Shown: positions 27,228 through 36,650, counted from the first letter of the stretch. The stretch is 64,000 nucleotides of DNA from Lachnospiraceae bacterium (GCA_017520425.1 JAFXFO010000026.1:1-64000), one strand, 5' to 3'. Notes: a model not told the origin generated them from the letters alone. A program made the numbers and translations.

Positions 27228-29538
27228 GAAAACAGCGAAATTTATTATTTTTATTACCATATTGGCAGCCGCTTTGGTTACGGTTGCTTTTTATCCCCGG
27301 ATGGAAGAGCTGATAGAGAAAAAACAGGAAGCTTACCGGGATGAAATGCAGGAGTATACAAATGCAGGGACGACAGATTCGGGAGAGGTAGATTTTTATG
27401 GCATTGCATCCGGCAATCCGGAAGCCTTTTCCCTGCAACCGAATACTATCAATTATGCGGTAGAGTCCTGCTATTATTTATATGGACGTCTGCTTCAGGA
27501 GGCTAAGGGAAGTGAAGTGGCATTCCATGTATTGGATGCCTACGGATGGCCCAATGATTTTTATACCATGAATCAGGAAGCAAAATACTATGCTGAGTAC
27601 AATGGGGCGTATGGTTTGTGTATTAATACCAATCTTTCCGGTGTAGAGGATTTGGCAAGGTATGGCGAGCTGCTGGAAGGAAATGTATTAAAGAGCAGAA
27701 TTGATGAGCTGGCAGAAGAGCAGAATATTATGGGTGCCTTTTTGCTGGAGTTTGATGAGTACGGCAAAATCAGGAATGTGGAATTTGTAGGAGCTGCGGA
27801 TATTAAGTGTGACCAGAACCTGTATGCAAAGGCCAGGGAGTCCATACTCCAGTATGAGCAGAATGCGGTAATTTATAAGGATACCCACAGGGATAAAGCA
27901 GATTTGGATGTAATGGAAGTATTGCCCAGGGATTTTAAGGCGGTATTTTTGTTGCCGGCAGAAAGTAGTTTCTGGAATCAGTTTAGTATAAATTTGGATT
28001 ATTACGTACATTATTTTAATAATGCGGAAAATATGTATGTGGAAATCGGAGCGCCATTTTTGTTATTGGCAGCCATGATTTTTGTGGCTTTGGTAGCACT
28101 TTTGCTTCCTTTTGTGAAGAAACTGAATACCGGTTGGGAAAAGCTGTTTTGTATGCCTTTTGAGTTAATCGGATGTCTGACAGTGGCAGGCGTGGGCTGG
28201 GCCTATGTGATGTTTGAAGCCATGTGCCATACCTCTACCGTAGAATTTGAGGGAGCCAGTGTGGAAATCCTGGGGTATGTATTTGACAGTGGAGAAATCT
28301 ATGGCTGGGCTTTAGCCGGCAATGTATTGGGCTGGGCGCTTCTGTTTTTCATGGAGTATATTATCGTGGCACATTGTCGTCAGTTTTTATGTGGTCCCAT
28401 GCAGTATCTGAAAAACAGAATCCTGGTGGTTCGTATTGTAAGGTGGTTGGGCAGAAAAATTCGGGGAGCATATCATGCTGTCGTGGACATAGATGTAACA
28501 AAAGGCATGCGCCATATTATTATCAAGATGGTTGTAATCAATTTTGTGATAGTGTCCCTGTTTTGTTGCGGTTGGTTTTTCGGTATCCTGGGTGTTGTGG
28601 TTTATTCGCTTATTCTATATTATATTTTTTCCAAAAACGGACAAAAGCTACAGAAGCATTATAATAGCCTGCTGGGTGCCACCAGGCAACTTGCAGAGGG
28701 TGAACTAAAATTTGAGCTGGAGGAGGATTTGGGATATCTGACACCGTTGGGGCAGGAGCTTTCTAAGGTGCAGGAGGGATTTTCCAAGGCAGTAGCGGAA
28801 GAAGCAAAGAGTCAAAAGATGAAAACCGAGCTTATCAGTAATGTATCCCATGATTTAAAGACTCCCCTTACGGCGATTATTACTTATGTGAATCTTTTGA
28901 AGCAGGATAATATTCCGGAGGAAACCAGGAAAAACTATGTCAATACTTTGGATATGAAGTCCCAAAGACTGAAGGTGCTGATTGAGGATTTGTTTGAGGT
29001 AAGTAAAGCCCAGTCCGGTAATATCGTTATGAATTACATGGATGTGAATGTAGTCAGTCTGATAAAGCAGCTTCGTCTGGAGATGGAGGATAAGATTGCA
29101 GACAGTGATTTGATGTTCCGCTGGAATCTGCCGGAAGAAAAGGTAATATTGTCTTTGGACGGACAGCGTACCTACCGGGTATTTGAAAACCTGCTGAGTA
29201 ATGCCATGAAATATGCTTTGAGCGGATCCAGGGTATTTATAGATGTTTGTAATTATGAGGATAGGGTGGAGGTTATTTTTAAGAATACCTCAGCCATGGA
29301 GATTTCAGAGGATGCAGAGCATTTGACAGAGCGGTTTGTGCGGGGAGAGGCATCACGTACTTCCGAGGGAAGCGGTCTGGGCCTGGCTATCGTAAAAACC
29401 TTTGTGGAATTGCAGGGCGGTACGTTCAATATAGAAATTGACGGTGATTTATTTAAGGCAATTATTGTTTGGAAAAAGAACGTGAATGCCACAAAAACTT
29501 TTCCTGCAATAGAGGAATGTGAAACAGTTGCAAAATAG
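27202..29538 (+). CDS. Membrane sensor histidine kinase
   Basis: A 778-residue kinase partner of the upstream response regulator. TM1 lies at ~13-32. A ~230-residue extracytoplasmic sensor follows. A cluster of about five hydrophobic segments (~285-480) is more than the usual single TM2. The phospho-acceptor is in LISNVSHDLKTPLTAI, followed by ATPase boxes N (FENLLSNAMKYA) and G (GSGLGLAIVKTF). The start is a TTG at 27202 after a G-rich stretch, overlapping the regulator gene. Signal unknown. Confidence 0.93.
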   Translation: MDTKSRKSKKTAKFIIFITILAAALVTVAFYPRMEELIEKKQEAYRDEMQEYTNAGTTDSGEVDFYGIASGNPEAFSLQPNTINYAVESCYYLYGRLLQEAKGSEVAFHVLDAYGWPNDFYTMNQEAKYYAEYNGAYGLCINTNLSGVEDLARYGELLEGNVLKSRIDELAEEQNIMGAFLLEFDEYGKIRNVEFVGAADIKCDQNLYAKARESILQYEQNAVIYKDTHRDKADLDVMEVLPRDFKAVFLLPAESSFWNQFSINLDYYVHYFNNAENMYVEIGAPFLLLAAMIFVALVALLLPFVKKLNTGWEKLFCMPFELIGCLTVAGVGWAYVMFEAMCHTSTVEFEGASVEILGYVFDSGEIYGWALAGNVLGWALLFFMEYIIVAHCRQFLCGPMQYLKNRILVVRIVRWLGRKIRGAYHAVVDIDVTKGMRHIIIKMVVINFVIVSLFCCGWFFGILGVVVYSLILYYIFSKNGQKLQKHYNSLLGATRQLAEGELKFELEEDLGYLTPLGQELSKVQEGFSKAVAEEAKSQKMKTELISNVSHDLKTPLTAIITYVNLLKQDNIPEETRKNYVNTLDMKSQRLKVLIEDLFEVSKAQSGNIVMNYMDVNVVSLIKQLRLEMEDKIADSDLMFRWNLPEEKVILSLDGQRTYRVFENLLSNAMKYALSGSRVFIDVCNYEDRVEVIFKNTSAMEISEDAEHLTERFVRGEASRTSEGSGLGLAIVKTFVELQGGTFNIEIDGDLFKAIIVWKKNVNATKTFPAIEECETVAK

Positions 29539-29556
29539 AATTTCTTGTATTATAAT
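29528..29556 (+). promoter_or_regulatory. Promoter of thrS
   Basis: TTGCAA, a 17-bp spacer and TATAAT, overlapping the end of the kinase gene. Transcription would start near 29563, leaving only about 30 nt before the thrS ATG, too short for a T-box leader. Confidence 0.75.
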
Positions 29557-29592
29557 GACTATGTTTATGAGTTCATACTCAAGGAGGATTCT

Positions 29593-31557
29593 ATGAAAAT
29601 CACATTAAAGGACGGCTCAGTAAAAGAGTACGCAGAAGCAAAAAGTATTTACGAAATAGCACTTGATATCAGTGAAGGATTAGCCAGAGTGGCATGTGCG
29701 GCAGAAGTGGACGGAAAGGTAGTGGATTTACGTACCGTGGTTGATACGGATTGCGAATTGTCCATTCTGACAGCTAATGATAAGGCAGGTTTGGCAACCC
29801 TTCGTCATACCACTGCCCATGTAATGGCAGAAGCTGTGAAAAGATTATTCCCGGATGCAAAGCTGACCATCGGTCCCAGCATTGACAACGGATTCTACTA
29901 TGACTTTGATCATGCTCCTTTTTCCAGAGAGGATTTGGATAATATTGAAGCTGAGATGAAGAAGATCATCAAAGAAGGCGCTAAACTGGAGAAGTTTACT
30001 CTTTCCAGAGAAGAAGCCATCAAGTTCATGGAGGAACGTCAGGAGCCTTATAAGGTAGAACTGATTAATGATTTACCTGAGGATGCGGAGATTTCCTTCT
30101 ACAGCCAGGGAGATTTTGTAGACCTTTGTGCAGGTCCTCACCTGATGAGTACCAAGAACATTAAGGCTTATAAGTTGATTTCTTCTTCCGGTGCATACTG
30201 GAGAGGTAAGTCTGAAAATGCTATGCTGCAGCGTATTTACGGTACTGCCTTCAATAAGAAAGAAGAATTGAATGAGTATCTGGAGTATTTAGAGAATATC
30301 AAGCTTCGTGACCATAACAAATTAGGTCGTGAGATGGAAATTTTTACCACCGTGGATGTTATCGGACAGGGACTTCCCCTGCTGATGCCTAAGGGTGCGA
30401 AGATTATCCAGACTCTGCAGCGTTGGATTGAAGATGAAGAAGATAACAACAGAGGCTATGTTCGTACTAAGACTCCTTTGATGGCAAAGAGTGATTTGTA
30501 CAAGATTTCCGGTCACTGGGATCATTACAGAGACGGTATGTTTGTACTGGGCGATGAGGAAAAGGATAAGGAAGTATTTGCACTTCGTCCCATGACCTGT
30601 CCTTTCCAGTATTATGTATATAAGGCGAGTCAGAAGTCATACAGAGATCTGCCCCTGCGTTATGGTGAGACCTCAACATTGTTCCGTAACGAGGATTCCG
30701 GCGAAATGCATGGTCTGACCCGTGTGCGTCAGTTTACCATTTCCGAGGGACACTTAATTGTACGTCCGGATCAGGTAAATGATGAGTTTAAGGGATGTCT
30801 GGAACTGGCTATGTACTGCTTGAAGACTTTAGGTTTGGATCAGGATGTAACCTATCGTTTGTCTAAGTGGGATCCCAATAACCGTGAGAAATATTTGGGT
30901 GATGATGAATATTGGAACTCTACTCAGGGACGTATTCGTGAGATTTTGGAAGAGGCAAACCTTCCTTTCTATGAAGCAGAAGGTGAAGCAGCATTCTACG
31001 GTCCTAAGGTGGATATTCAGTTAAAGAATGTATATGGTAAGGAAGATACCATGATTACCATCCAGCTGGACAATGCGATTGCAGAGCAGTTCGATATGAG
31101 CTATATTGACCAGAACGGTGATAAGGTGCGTCCTTATATCATCCACAGAACTTCCATGGGTTGCTATGAGAGAACCTTGGCAGCATTGATTGAAAAATAT
31201 GAAGGAAAGTTGCCTACCTGGCTGTGTCCTGAGCAGGTAAGAATTCTTCCCATTTCTGAAAAATATGCTGATTATGCACAGAAGGTAAAAGCAGAGCTTA
31301 AGAATAACGGCGTGTTGGTAGAAGTAGACAACCGTTCTGAAAAGATTGGTTACAAGATTCGTGAAGCCAGAAAGTCCAGAATCCCTTATATGCTGGTAGT
31401 TGGTCAGCAGGAAGAGGAACAGGGATTGGTATCCGTAAGAAGCCGTTTTGCAGGTGATGAAGGCCAGAAGTCTCTGGATGCATTTATTGAACAGATTTGC
31501 AAGGAAATCCGCACTAAGGAAATTCGCAAAGAAGAAGTGATTGAAGAAAGCAAATAA
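29593..31557 (+). CDS. thrS: Threonyl-tRNA synthetase
   Basis: About 654 residues, class II synthetase. The N-terminal TGS domain starts MKITLKDGSVKEY. The editing domain has RHTTAHVMAEAVKRLF and the DLCAGPH motif. The catalytic core has TCPFQYYVYK and GLTRVRQFTISEGH, and an anticodon-binding C-terminal domain follows. The ATG at 29593 is supported by AAGGAGG; a TTG 16 codons upstream would sit inside the promoter region. Confidence 0.97.
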   Translation: MKITLKDGSVKEYAEAKSIYEIALDISEGLARVACAAEVDGKVVDLRTVVDTDCELSILTANDKAGLATLRHTTAHVMAEAVKRLFPDAKLTIGPSIDNGFYYDFDHAPFSREDLDNIEAEMKKIIKEGAKLEKFTLSREEAIKFMEERQEPYKVELINDLPEDAEISFYSQGDFVDLCAGPHLMSTKNIKAYKLISSSGAYWRGKSENAMLQRIYGTAFNKKEELNEYLEYLENIKLRDHNKLGREMEIFTTVDVIGQGLPLLMPKGAKIIQTLQRWIEDEEDNNRGYVRTKTPLMAKSDLYKISGHWDHYRDGMFVLGDEEKDKEVFALRPMTCPFQYYVYKASQKSYRDLPLRYGETSTLFRNEDSGEMHGLTRVRQFTISEGHLIVRPDQVNDEFKGCLELAMYCLKTLGLDQDVTYRLSKWDPNNREKYLGDDEYWNSTQGRIREILEEANLPFYEAEGEAAFYGPKVDIQLKNVYGKEDTMITIQLDNAIAEQFDMSYIDQNGDKVRPYIIHRTSMGCYERTLAALIEKYEGKLPTWLCPEQVRILPISEKYADYAQKVKAELKNNGVLVEVDNRSEKIGYKIREARKSRIPYMLVVGQQEEEQGLVSVRSRFAGDEGQKSLDAFIEQICKEIRTKEIRKEEVIEESK

Positions 31558-31639
31558 TTGAATAAAGCCGTTCAACTCCGTTCATACTAAAAGTGTAATA
31601 ATAAAAGGTCAAAATACTTTTTGACAGAATGGAGGAAAT

Positions 31640-31957
31640 ATGGCTGAATTAAAGTGTGGAGCAAAAGAATGTACCTACAATAAAGAGCACCTTTGCTCAA
31701 AGGGTGATATCATGGTGGGCGGTAAGCATGCAGACAAGAGTGACGACACCTGCTGTGAAAGCTTCAGAGTAAAGAGAGGCGAGGATTCCTACACCAGTTC
31801 TCTTTCTCATGCCGGCAAGATTATCAGTATTGATTGCGAAGCAGTAAAGTGCGTATACAATCAGAACTATAAATGTGTGGCAGAGCATGTGGACATCCGC
31901 GGCGGACAGGCAAACGAAAGCAGAGAAACCGCTTGTGCAACTTTCAAAGAAAAGTAA
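31640..31957 (+). CDS. DUF1540 double-domain cysteine-rich protein
   Basis: A 105-residue protein with two tandem copies of a Cys-rich module. Copy 1 has CGAKECTYNKEHLCSKGDI and ends CCESF. Copy 2 has CEAVKCVYNQNYKCVAEHV and ends ACATF. The four-Cys spacing of each module matches DUF1540 and suggests metal binding. It has no signal peptide or membrane segment. Function unknown. GGAGG precedes the ATG. Confidence 0.88.
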   Translation: MAELKCGAKECTYNKEHLCSKGDIMVGGKHADKSDDTCCESFRVKRGEDSYTSSLSHAGKIISIDCEAVKCVYNQNYKCVAEHVDIRGGQANESRETACATFKEK

Positions 31958-31969
31958 ATTGGTTTAGAG

Positions 31970-31993
31970 CAGGGCAGAAGAGATTCTGCCCTG
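31970..31993 (+). terminator. Hairpin after the DUF1540 gene
   Basis: A 10-bp perfect stem CAGGGCAGAA/TTCTGCCCTG with a GAGA loop, 13 nt after the stop codon. No T-run follows, so it may act as a stabilising hairpin. Its GGGCAGAA/TTCTGCCC arms are identical to the core of the repeats at 52.7 kb. Confidence 0.55.
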
Positions 31994-32028
31994 TGTTATT
32001 AAATCGTGCAAAAAATGTAAAACAGGTA

Positions 32029-32057
32029 TTGACAATATATGAAGCATATGTTAAAGT
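32029..32057 (+). promoter_or_regulatory. Promoter of the infC-rpmI-rplT operon
   Basis: TTGACA, a 17-bp spacer and TAAAGT. It places the transcript start near 32064, at the beginning of the L20-type leader. Confidence 0.78.
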
Positions 32058-32063
32058 AATTAA

Positions 32064-32222
32064 GCATGTGAGTACACATGACAGCAAGCAGAGTATCCAC
32101 TCTCACCTTACAGCAATCGGGCTCGTAAGCGTTCATGATTTGAGTTAAATAAATTATGTGGAAAGATTCTACAGGTTTGTTTTGTCGATGGTGAGTGGAT
32201 ATTTGTGTCTACTCATTTTTTT
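32064..32222 (+). ncRNA. L20-type autoregulatory leader with attenuator
   Basis: The leader carries mutually exclusive pairings. ATCCACTCTCACC (32095-32107) can pair with GGTGAGTGGAT (32190-32200) as a long-range stem. The same downstream sequence forms a terminator, GAGTGGA (32193-32199) with TCTACTC (32208-32214) followed by a 7-T run. In Firmicutes, ribosomal protein L20 binds such leaders upstream of infC-rpmI-rplT and causes early termination. The operon downstream is exactly that one. Confidence 0.8.
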
Positions 32223-32263
32223 GTGCAACAATTAACTGATTTATTTTTTTGGAGGGCAAAGCC

Positions 32264-32770
32264 ATTAGCGATTTATTAATCAACGAACAAATCAGAGACA
32301 AAGAAGTACGTGTAATCGGAGAAGATGGAGAACAGTTAGGTGTTATGTCCATCAAGGAAGCCATGGATTTGGCAGAAGAAGCAGGTGTGGATTTAATTAA
32401 GATTGCACCCACCGCTAAGCCTCCTGTTTGTAAGATTGCTGACTACGGCAAGTACAAATACGAACAGATGAGAAGAGAAAAAGAAGCAAAGAAGAAACAG
32501 AAGGTAATCGAGATTAAGGAGATTCGTCTTTCTCCCAACATTGATACCAACGACCTGAATACCAAGGCAAACGCTGCAAGAAAGTTCTTGACCAAGGGTG
32601 ATAAGGTAAAGGTTTCGTTACGTTTCCGCGGACGTGAAATGGCACATATGAACAGTAGCAAACATATTCTGGACGACTTCGCAGAGTTACTTGCAGATGT
32701 AGCAGTCATCGACAAGGCACCGAAGGTAGAAGGAAGAAGCATGACCATGTTTTTAACTGAAAAGCGTTAA
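32264..32770 (+). CDS. infC: Translation initiation factor IF-3 (AUU start)
   Basis: About 168 residues. The protein opens (M)SDLLINEQIRDKEVRVIGEDG, the standard IF-3 N-terminus, and its codon 1 is ATT at 32264, 8 nt after GGAGGG. The TTG at 32249 overlaps the ribosome site and is rejected. AUU starts on infC are known and allow IF-3 to discriminate against its own mRNA. The N-domain (~1-75), lysine-rich linker and C-domain with the KVSLRFRGREMAH motif are intact. The L20-type leader controls the operon. Confidence 0.96.
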   Translation: MSDLLINEQIRDKEVRVIGEDGEQLGVMSIKEAMDLAEEAGVDLIKIAPTAKPPVCKIADYGKYKYEQMRREKEAKKKQKVIEIKEIRLSPNIDTNDLNTKANAARKFLTKGDKVKVSLRFRGREMAHMNSSKHILDDFAELLADVAVIDKAPKVEGRSMTMFLTEKR

Positions 32771-32814
32771 TCGCTTAGTTAAAATAGATTAAGGATATTT
32801 AGGAGGAAATTGAC

Positions 32815-33012
32815 ATGCCAAAAATGAAAACAAGCAAATCAGCAGCAAAGCGTTTCAAATTAACCGGAACAGGTAAGTTAAAGAGAAACAAGGCTTATAA
32901 GCGCCATATCTTAACCAAGAAGACCAGAAAGAATAAGAGAAATCTTAGAAAGCCTGCAATGGTGGATGCAACGAATATCAAGACAATGAAGAAGATTTTA
33001 CCATATATCTAA
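32815..33012 (+). CDS. rpmI: Ribosomal protein bL35
   Basis: A 65-residue basic protein beginning [20 protein letters not shown], typical of bL35, with [22 protein letters not shown] precedes the ATG. It lies between infC and rplT as in nearly all Firmicutes. Confidence 0.98.
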   Translation: MPKMKTSKSAAKRFKLTGTGKLKRNKAYKRHILTKKTRKNKRNLRKPAMVDATNIKTMKKILPYI

Positions 33013-33034
33013 TCGGTAAGGAGGAGAATAAGAC

Positions 33035-33391
33035 ATGGCAAGAATTAAAGGCGGCTTAAACGCTAAGAAGAGACACAATAGAGTATTAAAGCTTGCAAAG
33101 GGCTACAGAGGTGCCAGAAGCAAACAGTACAGAATCGCAAAGCAGTCTGTTATGAGAGCATTAACCAGCTCTTACGCAGGTAGAAAAGAAAGAAAGCGTC
33201 AGTTCAGACAGTTATGGATTGCACGTATCAATGCAGCTGCAAGATTGAACGGTTTATCATACAGCAAGTTCATGTATGGTTTGAAGTTAGCAGGCGTTGA
33301 AATGAACAGAAAGATGTTAGCTGAAATGGCAGTAAATGATGCTGCAGGTTTCGCAACTTTAGCTGAGTTAGCAAAGAGCAAATTAGCTTAA
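33035..33391 (+). CDS. rplT: Ribosomal protein bL20
   Basis: A 118-residue protein beginning [19 protein letters not shown] and containing [17 protein letters not shown]. It assembles 23S rRNA early in large-subunit formation. It is the expected repressor of the operon through the leader at 32064-32222. Followed by a strong terminator. Confidence 0.98.
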   Translation: MARIKGGLNAKKRHNRVLKLAKGYRGARSKQYRIAKQSVMRALTSSYAGRKERKRQFRQLWIARINAAARLNGLSYSKFMYGLKLAGVEMNRKMLAEMAVNDAAGFATLAELAKSKLA

Positions 33392-33402
33392 GAAAAATAA
33401 GG

Positions 33403-33434
33403 CCTCGGAAATAGCAGTATTTCCGAGGTTTTTT
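33403..33434 (+). terminator. Terminator of the infC operon
   Basis: An 11-bp perfect stem CCTCGGAAATA/TATTTCCGAGG with GCAG loop and 6-T run, 12 nt past the rplT stop. Confidence 0.95.
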
Positions 33435-33515
33435 GTTATGATTATGAAAAATTAGTGGTATATTTACCGGAAATAGGTTAAAATAGTAGAAAATGGTTTT
33501 TGCGAGGTATGCAGA

Positions 33516-34967
33516 ATGCGAGTGTTAGAGAGTTTAGAACCCGCTAAGGTATTTTATTTTTTTGAGGAGATTTGTAAGATTCCCCATGGTTCGGGAAATG
33601 TGGGAGCAATCAGTGATTATTTAAAAAGATTTGCAGAAGAAAGAAATCTGGAAGTATATCAGGATCAGATAAAAAACATAGTGATAATTAAAGAAGCAAG
33701 TGAAGGCTATGAAGAGGAGCCGGCAGTGATTATCCAGGGACATATGGATATGGTGGCGGTGCACAAGCCGGAGCTTGATATAGATATGACCAAGGATCCT
33801 TTGAAACTGAAGGTGGACGGGGATAAGGTCTATGCGGAAGGTACCAGTCTGGGCGGTGACGATGGCATCGCAGTAGCTTATGCACTGGCTATTTTAGATG
33901 ATGAAACGATTAAGCACCCCCGTTTGGAAGTAGTGATTACGGTGGATGAGGAAACCGGTATGGAAGGTGCCAGAGAGATTGATTTGTCCATGCTGAAAGG
34001 CAGTCGATTGTTGAATCTGGACTCCGAGGAGGAGGGCATCTTTTTGACCAGCTGTGCGGGAGGAGCCAGAGTGGATTGCAAGCTTCCCGTAAGCTTTACG
34101 CAGATGGAAGGCGTAGAATATGAACTGCTATTGGGCGGCCTTGCAGGCGGACATTCCGGAGTGGAGATTCACAAGGAAAGAGGCAATGCCAATAAATTGC
34201 TGGGCAGATTCTTGTGGCGGTTATATTTAGAAGAAATCAATGCAGGTCTTATCAGCGCACAGGGCGGTTTGGCAGACAATGCCATTCCCAGAGAGACCAA
34301 ATGCAGCATATTGGTGGCTATGGATCAAAAGGAAGTCTTTGAAGCTACAGTACATTCTTTTGAACAGGATGTGAAGGCAGAGCTGGCTACCAAGGATTCG
34401 GGATTTTGTATCTCTGTGAAGCAGAGTGAAAACACATGTAAGAAAGCCATCTGCAACAATGATTTTGCAGTGGTTGCAGCCTTTTTAAACAGCCTGCCCA
34501 ACGGAGTACAGGCCATGAGTGCGGATATAGAAGGGCTGGTAGAAACCTCCCTGAATCTGGGCATTTTGAAAGTAAACGAGGACGGAGTGGAAGCATCTTT
34601 TTCTGTAAGAAGCAGTATTGAGAGCAGTAAAAAGGCGTTGATAGAGAAACTGATGTCAGTGGTGGTGCTGGCAGGCGGCGAAGCAGAGGTGGACGGTGAT
34701 TATCCGGGATGGTCTTACCGTGTAAACTCTCCCTTGAGGGATAAGATGATTGCACTCTACAAGGAGATGTACGGAAACGAGCCGAAGGTAGAGGCGATTC
34801 ATGCCGGTCTGGAATGTGGTTTGCTGGCAGGAAAGATACGTGATTTGGATTGTGTTTCTTTTGGACCGAATATGAGTAATATTCATACCACAGAAGAGAC
34901 GTTAAGTATTTCTTCCACAAAAAGAGTATGGCAGTATCTGATTGCCTTGCTGGAAAGAAAAGGGTAG
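33516..34967 (+). CDS. M20-family aminoacyl-histidine dipeptidase (PepD)
   Basis: A 483-residue cytoplasmic di-zinc dipeptidase. Metal and catalytic motifs in order: IIQGHMDMVAVHK (His), SLGGDDGIAVAYALAIL (bridging Asp), ITVDEETGMEGA (catalytic Glu and ligand Glu), NLDSEEEG (Asp) and a C-terminal IHAGLECG (His). The lid domain carries AGGHSGVEIHKERGNANK. Length is typical of the PepD/beta-Ala-His dipeptidase group. It probably releases free amino acids from Xaa-His or similar dipeptides. Confidence 0.94.
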   Translation: MRVLESLEPAKVFYFFEEICKIPHGSGNVGAISDYLKRFAEERNLEVYQDQIKNIVIIKEASEGYEEEPAVIIQGHMDMVAVHKPELDIDMTKDPLKLKVDGDKVYAEGTSLGGDDGIAVAYALAILDDETIKHPRLEVVITVDEETGMEGAREIDLSMLKGSRLLNLDSEEEGIFLTSCAGGARVDCKLPVSFTQMEGVEYELLLGGLAGGHSGVEIHKERGNANKLLGRFLWRLYLEEINAGLISAQGGLADNAIPRETKCSILVAMDQKEVFEATVHSFEQDVKAELATKDSGFCISVKQSENTCKKAICNNDFAVVAAFLNSLPNGVQAMSADIEGLVETSLNLGILKVNEDGVEASFSVRSSIESSKKALIEKLMSVVVLAGGEAEVDGDYPGWSYRVNSPLRDKMIALYKEMYGNEPKVEAIHAGLECGLLAGKIRDLDCVSFGPNMSNIHTTEETLSISSTKRVWQYLIALLERKG

Positions 34968-34995
34968 TGCAACAGAAAGGATTTGGTAAGTACGT

Positions 34996-36597
34996 ATGGG
35001 TTTTGATAAAGTAAAAGTGAAGCAGATATGTCTGGTTGCCTTATATATAGCGGCATTGGGGCTTGCACTTATTTACAGCAAGGTACTGTTTTCGGGGATA
35101 AAGATGTTTTTGGGTATATTGCTCCCTTTTATTATCGGTGGAGTAATTGCCTTTGTTCTGAATATACCCATGAAGGCCATAGAGAAGAGTCTGTTTTCCA
35201 AAGCAAAGGGAAAGATGGGAAACAGTATCAAGCGACCTGTGAGTATGGTGTTGGCATTAATCTTTGTGGTGGCTATTGTTGCCATGGTATTAGTTGCTGT
35301 GATACCGCAGCTTAGAATTACCCTGAAGACACTGGGTGCTAAAATTCCTCCCTTTTTGGATGAGGTAGTGATATGGCTACAGGGGATTTTGGCGGATTAT
35401 CCGGAATTGTCCTCTTATGTTGAGAATTTTGAGAATATAGAGTTTAATTGGGAAGTTATTATCGGAAGTGTGGGCGGATTCCTAAAGAATGGTGTGGGTA
35501 ACATGTTTGGATTTACCTTGTCCGTAGCCGGGAATATCATCGGTGGTGTGGTAAATGCTTTGATTGCTTTAGTATTTGCTATTTACATTTTGTCCCAGAA
35601 GGAAATCCTGCAAAGTCAAGGCCTTCGTATTATTGATGCTTATACCAAGCCGAGCCTTAATAAGTGGCTTCGCGATTTGTTTGGACGATTGCATACCAAT
35701 TTCAACAATTTTATTTGCGGACAGTGTTTGGAAGCAGTGGTATTAGGATGTCTGTTTATTATTTTCATGACTATTTTCCGCTTCCCTTATGCCATTATGA
35801 TTGGTACTTTGATTGGCTTCACTTCTTTGATTCCGATCGTAGGTGCCTTTATCGGTTGTGGCGTGGGCGCTTTTATGATATTGATTGATGACCCCATGCA
35901 GGCTTTGTGGTTTGTAATCCTGTTTTTAGTCCTTCAGCAGATTGAAGGCAATCTCATATATCCTAAGGTAGTGGGTAATTCTGTAGGCTTGCCATCTATC
36001 TGGGTGCTGATGTCTGTAACCGTGGGTGGTAGCCTCTTTGGTGTGGCAGGTATGCTGGTATTTATCCCTCTGATGTCTACTCTGTATTCATTGCTTCGGG
36101 ATGATGTGAACCGTCGTAATGGTGTTAAGGGCACCAAAGTGCGTGGTACAAACAATACCCGTAATAAGGGCAAGAAGGATAATAATCAACAGCAGAAGGC
36201 GCAGGATAAGTCGGCAACCAAGGCTAAGCCTCAGAGGGCAGAAACAAAAGGTAAGGCAGTAAAGCAGGAACCTACAGATGAGAACTCACCGGAGCAGATT
36301 GTAGCCAGATTGGTGGCAGAGCAGGAAGTGAAGGTGAAGTCTGAGCTGGAGCAGGAGCTGAAGGAACAGCAGCCGAAGCCACAGCCCAAGCAACAGAAGG
36401 CAAACCATCAGAAGCCGGCACAGCAGAAGCAGCAGGACAATACAGCAAAAGCGGAGACTGCAAAGACAGAGCCGGTTAAGGCAGAAGCAGTGGTTACGGA
36501 AATTGCAGCCGGAGCAGAGAAGAAGCCTGCAAAAAAGAACAATTACTATCGAAACCGAAATTATCATAAGAAAAAAGCAAATACACCTCGCACGTAG
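34996..36597 (+). CDS. AI-2E-family (DUF20) transporter with long low-complexity C-terminal tail
   Basis: 533 residues. Residues ~1-375 form the AI-2E/DUF20 membrane domain with about eight hydrophobic helices, a large loop after helix 3 and the conserved LQQIEGNLIYPKVVG stretch. The last ~150 residues are an unusual Lys/Gln/Ala/Pro-rich cytoplasmic tail with QQKAQDK- and KPQPKQQK-type repeats ending in basic NYYRNRNYHKKKANTPRT. Members move AI-2, Na+/H+ or unknown substrates, and the substrate here is unknown. A short basic region precedes helix 1. Confidence 0.9.
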   Translation: MGFDKVKVKQICLVALYIAALGLALIYSKVLFSGIKMFLGILLPFIIGGVIAFVLNIPMKAIEKSLFSKAKGKMGNSIKRPVSMVLALIFVVAIVAMVLVAVIPQLRITLKTLGAKIPPFLDEVVIWLQGILADYPELSSYVENFENIEFNWEVIIGSVGGFLKNGVGNMFGFTLSVAGNIIGGVVNALIALVFAIYILSQKEILQSQGLRIIDAYTKPSLNKWLRDLFGRLHTNFNNFICGQCLEAVVLGCLFIIFMTIFRFPYAIMIGTLIGFTSLIPIVGAFIGCGVGAFMILIDDPMQALWFVILFLVLQQIEGNLIYPKVVGNSVGLPSIWVLMSVTVGGSLFGVAGMLVFIPLMSTLYSLLRDDVNRRNGVKGTKVRGTNNTRNKGKKDNNQQQKAQDKSATKAKPQRAETKGKAVKQEPTDENSPEQIVARLVAEQEVKVKSELEQELKEQQPKPQPKQQKANHQKPAQQKQQDNTAKAETAKTEPVKAEAVVTEIAAGAEKKPAKKNNYYRNRNYHKKKANTPRT

Positions 36598-36608
36598 AGG
36601 TACAAAAA

Positions 36609-36639
36609 GGTCGAATCCAACCGGGTTCGATCTTTTTTT
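36609..36639 (+). terminator. Terminator after the AI-2E transporter gene
   Basis: A 10-bp stem GGTCGAATCC/GGGTTCGATC (two wobbles) with AACC loop and 7-T run, 11 nt after the stop codon. Confidence 0.88.
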
Positions 36640-36650
36640 GTGAAAGGGGA

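Noticed and set aside
29563-29592. T-box leader upstream of thrS
   Set aside because: The promoter at 29528-29556 leaves only about 30 nt of leader, too short for specifier, anti-terminator and terminator.
31873-32148. 91-residue ORF overlapping DUF1540 and the infC leader
   Set aside because: Overlaps the confident DUF1540 frame, the infC promoter and the L20-type leader; no start signal.
32249-32770. TTG start for infC at 32249
   Set aside because: The TTG overlaps the ribosome binding site GGAGGG; the protein family begins five codons later at ATT 32264.
36286-36567. Leucine-rich minus-strand ORF
   Set aside because: Antisense to the Lys/Gln-rich tail of the AI-2E protein; composition is a by-product of that sequence and it has no ribosome site.
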